From an uncultured Nocardioidaceae bacterium (GTDB lineage: Bacteria > Actinomycetota > Actinomycetes > Propionibacteriales > Nocardioidaceae), in the NCBI GenBank assembly GCA_902805865.1, contig CADCUK010000108.1, positions 43,719 through 92,027 of the forward strand: a stretch of 48,309 bases of DNA, given 5' to 3'. Shown piece after piece: positions 8,874 to 18,419 of this stretch. A program made the position numbers and the translations under genes. A model generated the notes under the pieces. It saw only the letters and a list, made by a program, of their open reading frames with translations. It did not search any database and was not told the DNA's origin. Every line of letters starts with the position of its first letter. Position 1 is the first letter of the stretch.

Positions 8874-8903
8874 TTGACTCACTCAAGACGACTGCGGGAT
8901 AGT
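8874..8903 (+). promoter_or_regulatory. Promoter and probable autoregulatory Fur operator of fur-katG
   Basis: TTGACT (8874-8879) and GATAGT (8898-8903) are separated by 18 bases and lie 6 bases before the fur GTG, so the message should be leaderless, as reported for mycobacterial furA. The -35 region holds the inverted repeat TTGA-CTCAC-TCAA (8874-8886), relatively AT-rich against its surroundings, a plausible binding site for the FurA/CatR product. Confidence 0.6.
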
Positions 8904-8909
8904 CGACAG

Positions 8910-11662
<2,753 letters not shown>

Positions 11663-11670
11663 CCTCCGCC

Positions 11671-11976
11671 GTGACCGACACGGTGGTCGACGCACCCGAG
11701 CGGCACAGGTACGAGTTCGTCCGGGACGGCGAGGTGCTCGGCTTCGCCGCCTACCAGCGGACCGACCGGCTCGTCGTGTTCACGCACACCGAGGTCGACC
11801 CGTCGCTCGAGGGGCAGGGGGTCGGCAGCAAGCTGGTCCGGTTCGCCCTCGACGACGTACGGACGTCGGGGCTGCGGGTCCTGCCCATCTGCCCGTTCGT
11901 GCACCGGTGGATGGCCAACCACTCGGAGTATGCGGACCTGGACTACCGCAGCCCCGCGAGCAACGTGACGGACTGA
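11671..11976 (+). CDS. Small GNAT-family N-acetyltransferase (COG2388 type)
   Basis: 101 residues. Minimal acetyltransferase fold: GEVLGFAAYQRTDRLVVFTHTEVDPSLEGQGVGSKLV contains the acetyl-CoA pyrophosphate loop (EGQGVGS), followed by the conserved LPICPFVHRWMANH segment of the YjdJ/COG2388 group. Substrate unknown. GTG 11671 is preferred because GGAGGTGA sits 8 bases upstream; a GTG at 11659, overlapping the katG stop, is in frame and would add four residues. Follows katG and precedes the MFS gene by one base. Confidence 0.85.
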   Translation: MTDTVVDAPERHRYEFVRDGEVLGFAAYQRTDRLVVFTHTEVDPSLEGQGVGSKLVRFALDDVRTSGLRVLPICPFVHRWMANHSEYADLDYRSPASNVTD

Positions 11977-11977
11977 G

Positions 11978-13525
11978 ATGGCGTCGTCAGCCGGGCCCGG
12001 GCTCGGCTACGGCGACGCCGCAGGACGGTGGGTGCTGGCCGCGACCGTCCTGGGGTCGTCGGTGGCGTTCCTCGACGCGACCGTGGTCAACATCGCGTTG
12101 CCGGCGATCGGGGCCGACCTCGACGCCGGGGTCGCCGGACTGACCTGGGCGATCAACGCGTACACGTTGACGCTGGCCGCGTTCGTGCTGGTCGGCGGCT
12201 CGCTCGGCGACCGCTACGGCCGGCGGCGGGTGTTCGTCGTCGGCGTGGCGTGGTTCGGCGTCGCCTCGCTGGCCTGCGCCGTCGCGCCGGACATGGAGTC
12301 CTTCATCGCCGCCCGCGCCCTCCAGGGCGTCGGCGGGGCGCTGCTCACTCCTGGCGCGCTGGCGATCCTCCAGACGTCGTTCCGCGCCGAGGACCGCTCA
12401 CGCGCGATCGGTGCGTGGTCGGGGCTGGCCGGAGTCGCGGGCGCGATCGGTCCGCTGCTCGGCGGCTGGCTGCTCGGCGTCGGGTCGTGGCGGTGGATCT
12501 TCCTCATCAACGTGCCCGTCGTGCTGGTCGTCCTGGCGATCACCGTCCGGCACGTCCCCGAGTCCCGGGACGCCTCGGCGCGAGGGCGGGTGGACCTCGC
12601 CGGTGCCGGGCTGGCGGCGGCGATGCTGGCTGCGGCGACCCTCGCCCTGACCGCCTGGGCCGAGGAGGGGGCCGGCTCGATCGCGGTCCAGCTCGGGCTG
12701 CTGGTGGCCGTTCTCGCCCTCGCCGGGTTCCTCCTCCGTGAGCGGACCGCGACGGACCCGATGATGCCGCTCGGCGTCTGGGCGATGCCCCGCTTCGCCG
12801 GCGTCAACGTGGTCACCTTCCTCGTGTACGCCGGTCTCGGCGGGGTCTTCTTCTGGCTCGTGGTCACCCTGCAGGTCGTGTCGGGGTGGGGACCCCTCGA
12901 GGCCGGCCTGTCGCTGCTGCCGATCACGCTCCTGATGGTGGCGTTCTCTCCCCGCGCCGGCGCGCTCAGCGACCGGCTCGGTCCCCGGCTGCCGATGACG
13001 GTCGGGCCCCTCGTGGCAGCGGTCGGGGTCGCCTGGCTCTCCCGGATCAGCACGGACGCGTCCTACGTGCCCGACGTGCTGCTTCCGGTGGCGCTGCTCG
13101 GTGCTGGGCTGACGTTGACGGTCACGCCGCTGACCACCACCGTCCTGGCAGCCGTGACCGACGAGCACGTCGGCCTGGCGAGCGGCGTCAACAACGCCGT
13201 GGCCCGGACCGGTGGCCTGCTCGTGATCGCCGTGCTCCCGGTCGTCACCGGCCTGGAGCGGGGAGGGTTCGAGGACGCCGGCGCACTGGAGCCGGCGTTC
13301 GAGGTGGCGATGCTCGTCGGCGCGGCCCTGCTCGCGCTGGCCGGGGCGCTCGGCGGGCTGATGGGCTCGGCCGCTGTGCGCGCCCCGCAGCCCATGCCCT
13401 CCGCGGAGCAGGTGGGCTGCGCCCGACGCCACTGCGCGGTCGACGTGCCGCCGGTGGCGGTGGAGCCGGTGCCGGCGGGAGCGTCAGGCGACGGCGGCCG
13501 ACCGGCCGGTGATCCAGCGGCGTGA
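11978..13525 (+). CDS. MFS transporter, DHA2 (14-helix) drug exporter type
   Basis: 515 residues with 14 predicted membrane helices. The N-terminus AFLDATVVNIALPAIGADL is the DHA2 family motif, and the loop-2 motif GGSLGDRYGRRRVF and the motif C-like GAIGPLLGGWLLGVGSWRWIF are present. Such proteins expel drugs or other amphipathic compounds using the proton gradient; substrate is unknown. The C-terminal 60 residues are a soluble Pro/Ala-rich tail. It starts one base after the GNAT stop and overlaps the convergent hypothetical gene by 42 bases. Confidence 0.88.
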   Translation: MASSAGPGLGYGDAAGRWVLAATVLGSSVAFLDATVVNIALPAIGADLDAGVAGLTWAINAYTLTLAAFVLVGGSLGDRYGRRRVFVVGVAWFGVASLACAVAPDMESFIAARALQGVGGALLTPGALAILQTSFRAEDRSRAIGAWSGLAGVAGAIGPLLGGWLLGVGSWRWIFLINVPVVLVVLAITVRHVPESRDASARGRVDLAGAGLAAAMLAAATLALTAWAEEGAGSIAVQLGLLVAVLALAGFLLRERTATDPMMPLGVWAMPRFAGVNVVTFLVYAGLGGVFFWLVVTLQVVSGWGPLEAGLSLLPITLLMVAFSPRAGALSDRLGPRLPMTVGPLVAAVGVAWLSRISTDASYVPDVLLPVALLGAGLTLTVTPLTTTVLAAVTDEHVGLASGVNNAVARTGGLLVIAVLPVVTGLERGGFEDAGALEPAFEVAMLVGAALLALAGALGGLMGSAAVRAPQPMPSAEQVGCARRHCAVDVPPVAVEPVPAGASGDGGRPAGDPAA

Positions 13526-14041
13526 CCGGCGTACGGGCGGCACCGGCAGCGCTGCCGACGCCGCGTGGCCGAGCCCGGTGCTCGGCGTCGGGCGACCCGT
13601 CGCAGGCCGGTGCACGATGACCGCCTGGGTCGCCGCGTGCGTGGACCGGAGGACCGCCGGCTCGGGCCGCTCCTCGGCGATCAGGTGCACGGTGCAGTAG
13701 TGACCCCGCAGGCTGAGGCGCGTGGCGCCCTGGAGCTCGACGTGACGCTTGTCGACGCGGATCGTCTGCGCCCGCCAGAAGCCGTAGGCGACGTGCTTGG
13801 TCCAGACCCGGGCGAGAGCGAGAGCCGCCTCGGAGGCGTCGATCCCGGTGGCGAAGCCGACCATCGCGATGACGAGCCGGTCGGCGTCGTCGGTGCGGCC
13901 GACCTCGACGGTGTGGAACATGCCGGTGGCCAGGAGAGCGGCGCGCAGCTCGATCCCCATCGCCTCCGTCGCGGCGGCGTCGGGCGCCGGGGCGTTGTCC
14001 TGGACGGCCCGCCGGATCGTGTAGTACTCGGCGATCTGCAT
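13484..14041 (-). CDS. Hypothetical protein
   Basis: 185 residues. I do not recognise a family. An alpha/beta region (about residues 1-150) with EYYTIRRAVQDNAPAPDA, ATGMFHTVEVGRTDDADRLVIAMVGF, ARVWTKHVAYGFWRAQTIRVDK and HYCTVHLIAEERPEP is followed by a basic, proline-containing tail without clear structure. No signal peptide or membrane segment. The ATG at 14041 has AAGGGAG upstream and decides the start against longer readings. The 3' end overlaps the MFS gene by 42 bases, tail to tail. Confidence 0.65.
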   Translation of the reverse strand: MQIAEYYTIRRAVQDNAPAPDAAATEAMGIELRAALLATGMFHTVEVGRTDDADRLVIAMVGFATGIDASEAALALARVWTKHVAYGFWRAQTIRVDKRHVELQGATRLSLRGHYCTVHLIAEERPEPAVLRSTHAATQAVIVHRPATGRPTPSTGLGHAASAALPVPPVRRSRRWITGRSAAVA

Positions 14042-14055
14042 CGCACTCTCCCTTC

Positions 14056-14085
14056 TCTGCTGGACTTGCTGTCTGCTGGTCTTGC
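14056..14085. repeat. Two imperfect 14-base direct repeats
   Basis: TCTGCTGGACTTGC (14056-14069) and TCTGCTGGTCTTGC (14072-14085), one mismatch, in the leader of the hypothetical gene at 13484-14041. May be a protein binding site or chance. Confidence 0.35.
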
Positions 14086-14195
14086 CTGCGGCTGTCTTCT
14101 CGGCGCCGAAGGTCCCCCGTTGAGCCGGCCGGGACCTGCTGAGGACCACTGCCGTGAAGCCGAGGACCAACGTCCCAGGCGTCCGCGCGGCCTGG

Positions 14196-14201
14196 CAGGA
14201 T
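14196..14201 (+). promoter_or_regulatory. Predicted -10 box of acyl-CoA dehydrogenase gene (leaderless)
   Basis: CAGGAT, 6 bases before the GTG at 14208. It favours this GTG over an in-frame GTG 54 bases upstream. Confidence 0.4.
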
Positions 14202-14207
14202 CGGGCC

Positions 14208-15413
14208 GTGGACTTCGACCTCACCCCGCAGGCGCAGGAGACGTGCGACCGGATGTGGGACTTCATGCGAGAGCACGTGTTCCCCGCCGAGCCGGAGTGG
14301 GCGGCGTACCTGCGCGAGCACGGTGAGCACGAGCACCCGCCGGTGATGGAGGAGCTCAAGGCCGAGGCGCGCAGGCGCGGGCTGTGGAACCTCTTCCTGC
14401 CGCAGCACTCGGGGCTGTCCAACGTCGACTACGCCGCGGTCGCGGAGATCACCGGCTGGTCACCGGTCATCGCGCCGGAGGCGATCAACTGCCAGGCGCC
14501 GGACACCGGCAACATGGAGACGCTGCACCTCTTCGGCACCGACGAGCAGAAGAAGCGGTGGCTCGAGCCGCTGCTGGCCGGCGAGATCCGCTCCGCGTTC
14601 GCGATGACCGAGCCCGAGGTCGCGTCGTCGGACGCCACGAACATCCAGACGAGCATCACCCGCGACGGCGACGAGTACGTCGTCAACGGCCGCAAGTGGT
14701 GGATCACCGGCACCGCCGACGAGCGGTGCCAGGTCTTCATCGTGATGGGGAAGACCGACCCCGACGCCGAGACTTACCGCCAGCAGTCGATGATCCTCGT
14801 CCCGCGCGACACACCTGGTGTGCAGGTCGTGCGGCACCTGCCGATCTTCGGCTACCAGGACCAGCACGGCCACTCCGAGATCGTCTTCGACGACGTGCGC
14901 GTGCCGGCCGCGAACATGCTGGCCGGCGAGGGCGACGGCTTCATGATCGCTCAAGCCCGGCTCGGTCCCGGCCGGATCCACCACGCGATGCGCGCGATCG
15001 GGATGGCCGAGCGCGCGATGGCGCTGATGGTCGACCGCGCCCAGTCGCGGGTCGCGTTCGGCCGGCCGCTGGCCGACCAGGGGGTGGTGCGCGAGCTCAT
15101 CGCCCAGTCCCGCATCGAGATCGACCAGGCCAGGCTCTACGTCTACCGCACCGCCTGGCTCATCGACCGCCACGGCGCCAAGGGCGCTCGGACCGAGATC
15201 GCCGGCATCAAGGTCGCAGCGCCGGCGATGGCCGCCAAGGTCGTCGACCGGGCGATCGAGGTCTTCGGCGCGATGGGCGTCAGCGACGACACCCCGCTCG
15301 CCTACTTCTATGCCTGGGCCCGGATCCTGAGGATCGTCGACGGCCCGGACGCCGTGCACCGCAGGACGATCGCCCGCGAGGAGCTCAAGCGGGAGCGCCC
15401 GTACGTCGGTTGA
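14208..15413 (+). CDS. Acyl-CoA dehydrogenase (ACAD10/11-like)
   Basis: 401 residues. Three-domain FAD-dependent acyl-CoA dehydrogenase that would introduce a 2,3 double bond into an acyl-CoA. Motifs: FAMTEPEVASSDATNIQ and VNGRKWWITGTAD around the flavin, and the C-terminal helices RVAFGRPLADQGVVRELIAQSRIEID and AIEVFGAMGVSDDTPLAYFYAWARILRIVDGPDAVH. The ARILRIVDGP-VH ending is typical of the ACAD10/11-like group. Substrate unknown. The start is the GTG at 14208 (VDFDLTPQAQE). Ends with a 29-base overlap with the convergent sucrase/ferredoxin-like gene. Confidence 0.9.
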   Translation: MDFDLTPQAQETCDRMWDFMREHVFPAEPEWAAYLREHGEHEHPPVMEELKAEARRRGLWNLFLPQHSGLSNVDYAAVAEITGWSPVIAPEAINCQAPDTGNMETLHLFGTDEQKKRWLEPLLAGEIRSAFAMTEPEVASSDATNIQTSITRDGDEYVVNGRKWWITGTADERCQVFIVMGKTDPDAETYRQQSMILVPRDTPGVQVVRHLPIFGYQDQHGHSEIVFDDVRVPAANMLAGEGDGFMIAQARLGPGRIHHAMRAIGMAERAMALMVDRAQSRVAFGRPLADQGVVRELIAQSRIEIDQARLYVYRTAWLIDRHGAKGARTEIAGIKVAAPAMAAKVVDRAIEVFGAMGVSDDTPLAYFYAWARILRIVDGPDAVHRRTIAREELKRERPYVG

Positions 15414-16311
15414 GCTGGTCGATCCCGAGCAGCGTGTGCACCGGCGCCGGGGACGGGGTCGCCGCCCTGCAGGTCAGCCTGGCCGGCTCGCCCCGCTCGG
15501 TGCGCAGCTGCACCCGCCACTGCTCGCCGGCGACCTCGAACACCACGGTGGTGGCCGCGCCCTCGCGGCTGCGCGAGACCAGTCGCGGGGCGTCGACCGC
15601 GTCGAGGTCCAGCCGGCGCCGGAGGTGGATCTCGGCGGCCTGCACGGGGAACGCGAACGACGACCGGCCGCGCAGGTGCTCGAGATCGAGCCGGCGCTCC
15701 CGGTGGGTGCGCACGAACTCCTCCGCCTCCGCCGGCAGGAGGCGGCCGTAGTAGAGGCCGTGAGGGAGCACCACGACGTTGGGGGAGAACCGGTCGCCGC
15801 CGACGTGCGAGACCTCCCAGCTCTCCTCGGGGGCGACTGCCGCCAGCGCCGCGGCCAGGGGACGGCCGAGCTCGGCGCAGCACGCGTCGTGGCGTCCGTG
15901 GGTGCAGGTGAGGAACAGCGGCTCGAGGTGCGGCTCGAGCCCGATGGCACCGCCGTCCGTGAGGGGCGTCAGGTCGAGGTCGAGCAGCTCACGCGCGTCG
16001 GCGAGCACGGCCCGCTCCAGCCGAGCGCTCGGCACGTGCGCGGTGAACAGCGACACCTCGCCCGGTCGCGACCGGCGGCCCGGACGGCGGATCAGCAGCG
16101 GCCGGACGCCACGGCCCTCGAGCTCGACGAGGCGGGCGGCGACCTCGGGGTCGAGCCGCCCCTCGCGCAGGGCGTGGACGCCCCACGGTCCCTGGCTCTC
16201 GAGCAGCAGGAACGTGCGCACGGTGGAGGCCGTCCCCTCCAACGGCTCGGTGGCCGCGAGGCTGGCCACCGAGCACCGGAAGTCTGGTGCGGCCTTGTCC
16301 GTAGCCGTCAC
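15385..16311 (-). CDS. Sucrase/ferredoxin-like (Suc_Fer) protein
   Basis: 308 residues of the Suc_Fer/Apd1 family, thioredoxin-fold ferredoxins proposed to bind a [2Fe-2S] cluster. Conserved elements: Cys13, the cluster region TCTHGRHDACCAELG (C136, H138, H141, C144, C145) and SHVGGDRFSPNVVVLPHGLYYG (H169). In yeast Apd1 the second ligand pair is, as I recall, a His-x3-His; here the second position is Asp173, so the cluster may be bound differently. The ATG overlaps the JmjC stop (ATGA), so the two are translationally coupled and probably act together, perhaps as electron carrier and oxygenase. Confidence 0.85.
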   Translation of the reverse strand: MTATDKAAPDFRCSVASLAATEPLEGTASTVRTFLLLESQGPWGVHALREGRLDPEVAARLVELEGRGVRPLLIRRPGRRSRPGEVSLFTAHVPSARLERAVLADARELLDLDLTPLTDGGAIGLEPHLEPLFLTCTHGRHDACCAELGRPLAAALAAVAPEESWEVSHVGGDRFSPNVVVLPHGLYYGRLLPAEAEEFVRTHRERRLDLEHLRGRSSFAFPVQAAEIHLRRRLDLDAVDAPRLVSRSREGAATTVVFEVAGEQWRVQLRTERGEPARLTCRAATPSPAPVHTLLGIDQLNRRTGAPA

Positions 16312-17447
16312 GGCACGATCCGCAGCAGTCCCTCGCGCACCAGGCGACGTGCCACCACGAGTCTGCTCTGCGGGTCCAGCCAGGGCTCCAGCTCTCCGAC
16401 GGTGAACGTGGCCCGGTCCCGGACGACCTCCATGACGCCGGTGAGCCGCAGCGGCACCTTCAGCTCGCGGTCACCGAGGAGCACCCGCAGCTTCTCCGGT
16501 CCGGGGTCGAGGACGCAGGCGGCGGTGGGCCGGCGCTCGAGCCGGCTGTCGTCGGTGAGGTGGTCGAGGCCGACCAGGTCGACGAGTCCACCGCGGAGGT
16601 AGGGGACGCGGTCGGTGAGGAACTCGTCCACGCGGGCCTTGGCCAGGGTCTCGGGGTCGGTGGCGGCCAGCGACTCCGCCAGCGCTGCGAGCTCGTCGGA
16701 GAGCCGCTCGGCGAGCCTGCTCGGGTCGTCGAGGTAGCCGGCCGGCAGCGCGACGTCGTACCGCTCGTCGGCGAGCGCCTGCTCCGTGGCCCGACTGAGG
16801 AGCTCGCGGGCGGTGACCTGGTTGATGCCGATCGTCACGTGCAGGGAGGTCTGCTCCTGGCTGCGAGCCGAGTGCAGGGTGCCGGTCGGCAGGTACATCG
16901 AGAGTCCCGGCTCCAGGAGCACCTCCCGCACCTGCGGGTCGTCCGGCCCTCCTTCGACGATCTCCCACAGCTTGTGGCCGTGCGTCTGGAAGACGAACAC
17001 GTCGTGGCTGTCGCTGTGCCGGGCGAACCCCTGGGAGCCGGGAGGGGTGAGGTAGGCGTTGGCCTGGCACGGGTGGCCGAGGGCCAGCTCGAGGTCTCGG
17101 ACCAGGTCGGTGAGCGGCTGCCAGTAGCGGTGCAGCCCCTGCAGCACGACGGTCGCGCCCGCGTCGAAGTGCGCGAGCACCTTGCGGGCGTCGACCAGGC
17201 CGCTGAGTGGTGCGCCGGCCAGCGAGGCGGACCGGGTGAAGTCCGCCGCCGCCAGGACGGTGCCGTCCTTGACGACACGGAGGGCCGGGGTGCGGAGTGC
17301 GGTCGAGGTCAGCAGGTGGTCGACGTCGTCCAGGGACAGCAGCGCGGTCAGCGCATCGGGGGCGGCGTGGTGCAGGTGCGTGCGGGACGCCCAGACCTTG
17401 TCGCAGAAGGTCTGGGCGTCGCCGCTCAGCAGGGTGAGTGCGTCCAA
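16308..17447 (-). CDS. JmjC/cupin-4-type 2-oxoglutarate Fe(II) oxygenase
   Basis: 379 residues. Resembles the ribosomal-oxygenase/RoxA (YcfD-like) JmjC family that hydroxylates protein side chains. Iron triad: His144 and Asp146 in FARHSDSHDVFVFQTHGHKLW, and a distal His192 in LPTGTLHSARS. A C-terminal winged-helix-like region (FTVGELEPWLDPQSRLVVARRLVREGLL) fits the same family. The start is taken as TTG 17447 because MDALTLLSGDAQTF matches the family N-terminus; an in-frame GTG at 17576 would add 43 Thr/Ala/Pro residues that are only the out-of-frame reading of the upstream peptide gene. It follows that gene by 7 bases. The peptide is a plausible substrate. Confidence 0.8.
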   Translation of the reverse strand: MDALTLLSGDAQTFCDKVWASRTHLHHAAPDALTALLSLDDVDHLLTSTALRTPALRVVKDGTVLAAADFTRSASLAGAPLSGLVDARKVLAHFDAGATVVLQGLHRYWQPLTDLVRDLELALGHPCQANAYLTPPGSQGFARHSDSHDVFVFQTHGHKLWEIVEGGPDDPQVREVLLEPGLSMYLPTGTLHSARSQEQTSLHVTIGINQVTARELLSRATEQALADERYDVALPAGYLDDPSRLAERLSDELAALAESLAATDPETLAKARVDEFLTDRVPYLRGGLVDLVGLDHLTDDSRLERRPTAACVLDPGPEKLRVLLGDRELKVPLRLTGVMEVVRDRATFTVGELEPWLDPQSRLVVARRLVREGLLRIVP

Positions 17448-17454
17448 GGACAGG

Positions 17455-17676
17455 TCAGGCGTCGGTGCCGTCGGCGTCGCCGCCGTCGCTGCTGTCGCCG
17501 TCCGAGGAGTCGGTCGAGTCCCCGTCCGAGGAGTCGCTGTCCGAGGAGTCGCTGTCGGCGCCGTCGGCGTCACCACCGTCGGTGCCGTCCGCGTCGGCGG
17601 GCCCGGGCTTGCTGGAGGCGGGGGTCACCGTCTCGATGTCGTCGTCGCCCACTGGTTCCTGCGGCGTGGTGGTCAT
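17455..17676 (-). CDS. Ser/Asp-rich 73-residue peptide, candidate RiPP-type precursor
   Basis: 73 residues. Residues 1-27 form a leader-like part (MTTTPQEPVGDDDIETVTPA), residues 28-73 are almost only Asp, Ser, Gly, Ala and Thr with repeats such as SDSSDSDSSDGDSTDSSDGD. Net charge is extremely negative; no signal peptide, Cys or aromatic residue. The ATG at 17676 is chosen because AGAGGAG lies 5 bases upstream; an in-frame GTG at 17724 is less likely. Located between a methyltransferase and a JmjC oxygenase on the same strand, with a 7-base gap to the latter. Side-chain hydroxylation of its Asp residues is an inference. It could instead be a metal-binding or disordered acidic protein. Confidence 0.6.
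   Translation of the reverse strand: MTTTPQEPVGDDDIETVTPASSKPGPADADGTDGGDADGADSDSSDSDSSDGDSTDSSDGDSSDGGDADGTDA
17501..17551. repeat. Three copies of a 12-base repeat inside the acidic peptide gene
   Basis: TCCGAGGAGTCG occurs at 17501-17512, 17525-17536 and 17540-17551. On the coding strand it reads CGACTCCTCGGA, giving Asp-Ser-Ser-Asp. The repeats suggest that the core region grew or shrinks by slippage. Confidence 0.8.
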
Positions 17677-17724
17677 GACGCTCCTCTCGCTGGCGGCGCG
17701 GGGTTGCGCCGGTTCCATGGGCAC

Positions 17725-18375
17725 CTACCCTGTCGCATCCTGGGTCAAGCGGGCCAGGTGCACGAGTGCGCCGTCCTCGTAGGACCGGCTCTCCACCACG
17801 CGCAGCCCGAGGTGCGGCCAGTCGGTGACGTAGCGAGCGACCGGCTCGGACTGCTCCGGACCGACCTGGAGCACGGCCGCCCCGGCAGGCGCGAGGTGCC
17901 GACCGATCACGTCGAGGCAGGACCGGACCAGGTCGAGGCCGTCGCGCCCGCCGTCGATGGCCGACAGCGGGTCGTCAGGGTGGTCGTCGGTCCGGGCGCT
18001 CACCACCCATGGTGGGTCGGCGATGACAAGCACGAACTTTTCGTCCGGCTCGATCGCCGCCTCGAGGTCGCCGTGACGGACCTCGACCGACCGGTTGCCC
18101 GCGCGTGCCGCGTTGATCTCTGCGAGCTCGCACTGTCGTGCGCCGGCGTCGACCTGCACCAGGTGCCGCGAGCTGCCCGAGACCGCGAGCAGCCCGATGT
18201 GGCCGACCCCGGCACACAGCTCCAGGACGTCACCCGCCGGCAGACCTCCGAGGAGGGCGGCGGCCCAGCGCGACTGGTGCTCGGTCCAGGGACGCGGCTC
18301 CAGCACGTCGTCGTCGTACTCGATCTCGAGGTGGCCGAAAACCGTGCGTCGGCTCTGCGTCCTCTTCTCGGTCAC
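17725..18375 (-). CDS. Class I SAM-dependent methyltransferase (HemK/PrmA-like motif)
   Basis: 216 residues. Rossmann methyltransferase with the SAM loop VLELCAGVGHIGLLA (about residues 47-61), acidic residue VQVDAGARQCELAEIN and the active-site DPPW in LVIADPPWVV, the NPPY-type motif used by enzymes that methylate glutamine, adenine or similar nitrogens. The substrate is not clear. The GTG at 18375 is chosen because a TAGGTT box lies 7 bases upstream; extending further would read through the divergent gene. It ends 48 bases before the acidic peptide gene on the same strand, so cotranscription and action on that peptide are possible but unproven. Confidence 0.8.
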   Translation of the reverse strand: MTEKRTQSRRTVFGHLEIEYDDDVLEPRPWTEHQSRWAAALLGGLPAGDVLELCAGVGHIGLLAVSGSSRHLVQVDAGARQCELAEINAARAGNRSVEVRHGDLEAAIEPDEKFVLVIADPPWVVSARTDDHPDDPLSAIDGGRDGLDLVRSCLDVIGRHLAPAGAAVLQVGPEQSEPVARYVTDWPHLGLRVVESRSYEDGALVHLARLTQDATG

Positions 18376-18382
18376 CGGGGCA

Positions 18383-18388
18383 AACCTA
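18383..18388 (-). promoter_or_regulatory. Predicted -10 box of the methyltransferase-peptide operon (leaderless)
   Basis: TAGGTT on the minus strand, 7 bases before the GTG at 18375. Back-to-back with the acyl-CoA dehydrogenase promoter. Confidence 0.5.
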
Positions 18389-18406
18389 CGCGGTCGCCCC
18401 CAGCCG

Positions 18407-18412
18407 TAGGCT
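18407..18412 (+). promoter_or_regulatory. Predicted -10 box of the paired acyl-CoA dehydrogenase genes (leaderless)
   Basis: TAGGCT, 7 bases before the ATG at 18420. Together with the opposite box at 18383-18388 it forms a symmetrical CCTACG / CGTAGG arrangement. Confidence 0.5.
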
Positions 18413-18419
18413 CCCCGGC

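Noticed and set aside
17455-17676. Acidic peptide as lanthipeptide or cysteine-rich RiPP
   Set aside because: It has no cysteine and no lanthionine synthetase is nearby; only an oxygenase or methyltransferase modification remains possible.
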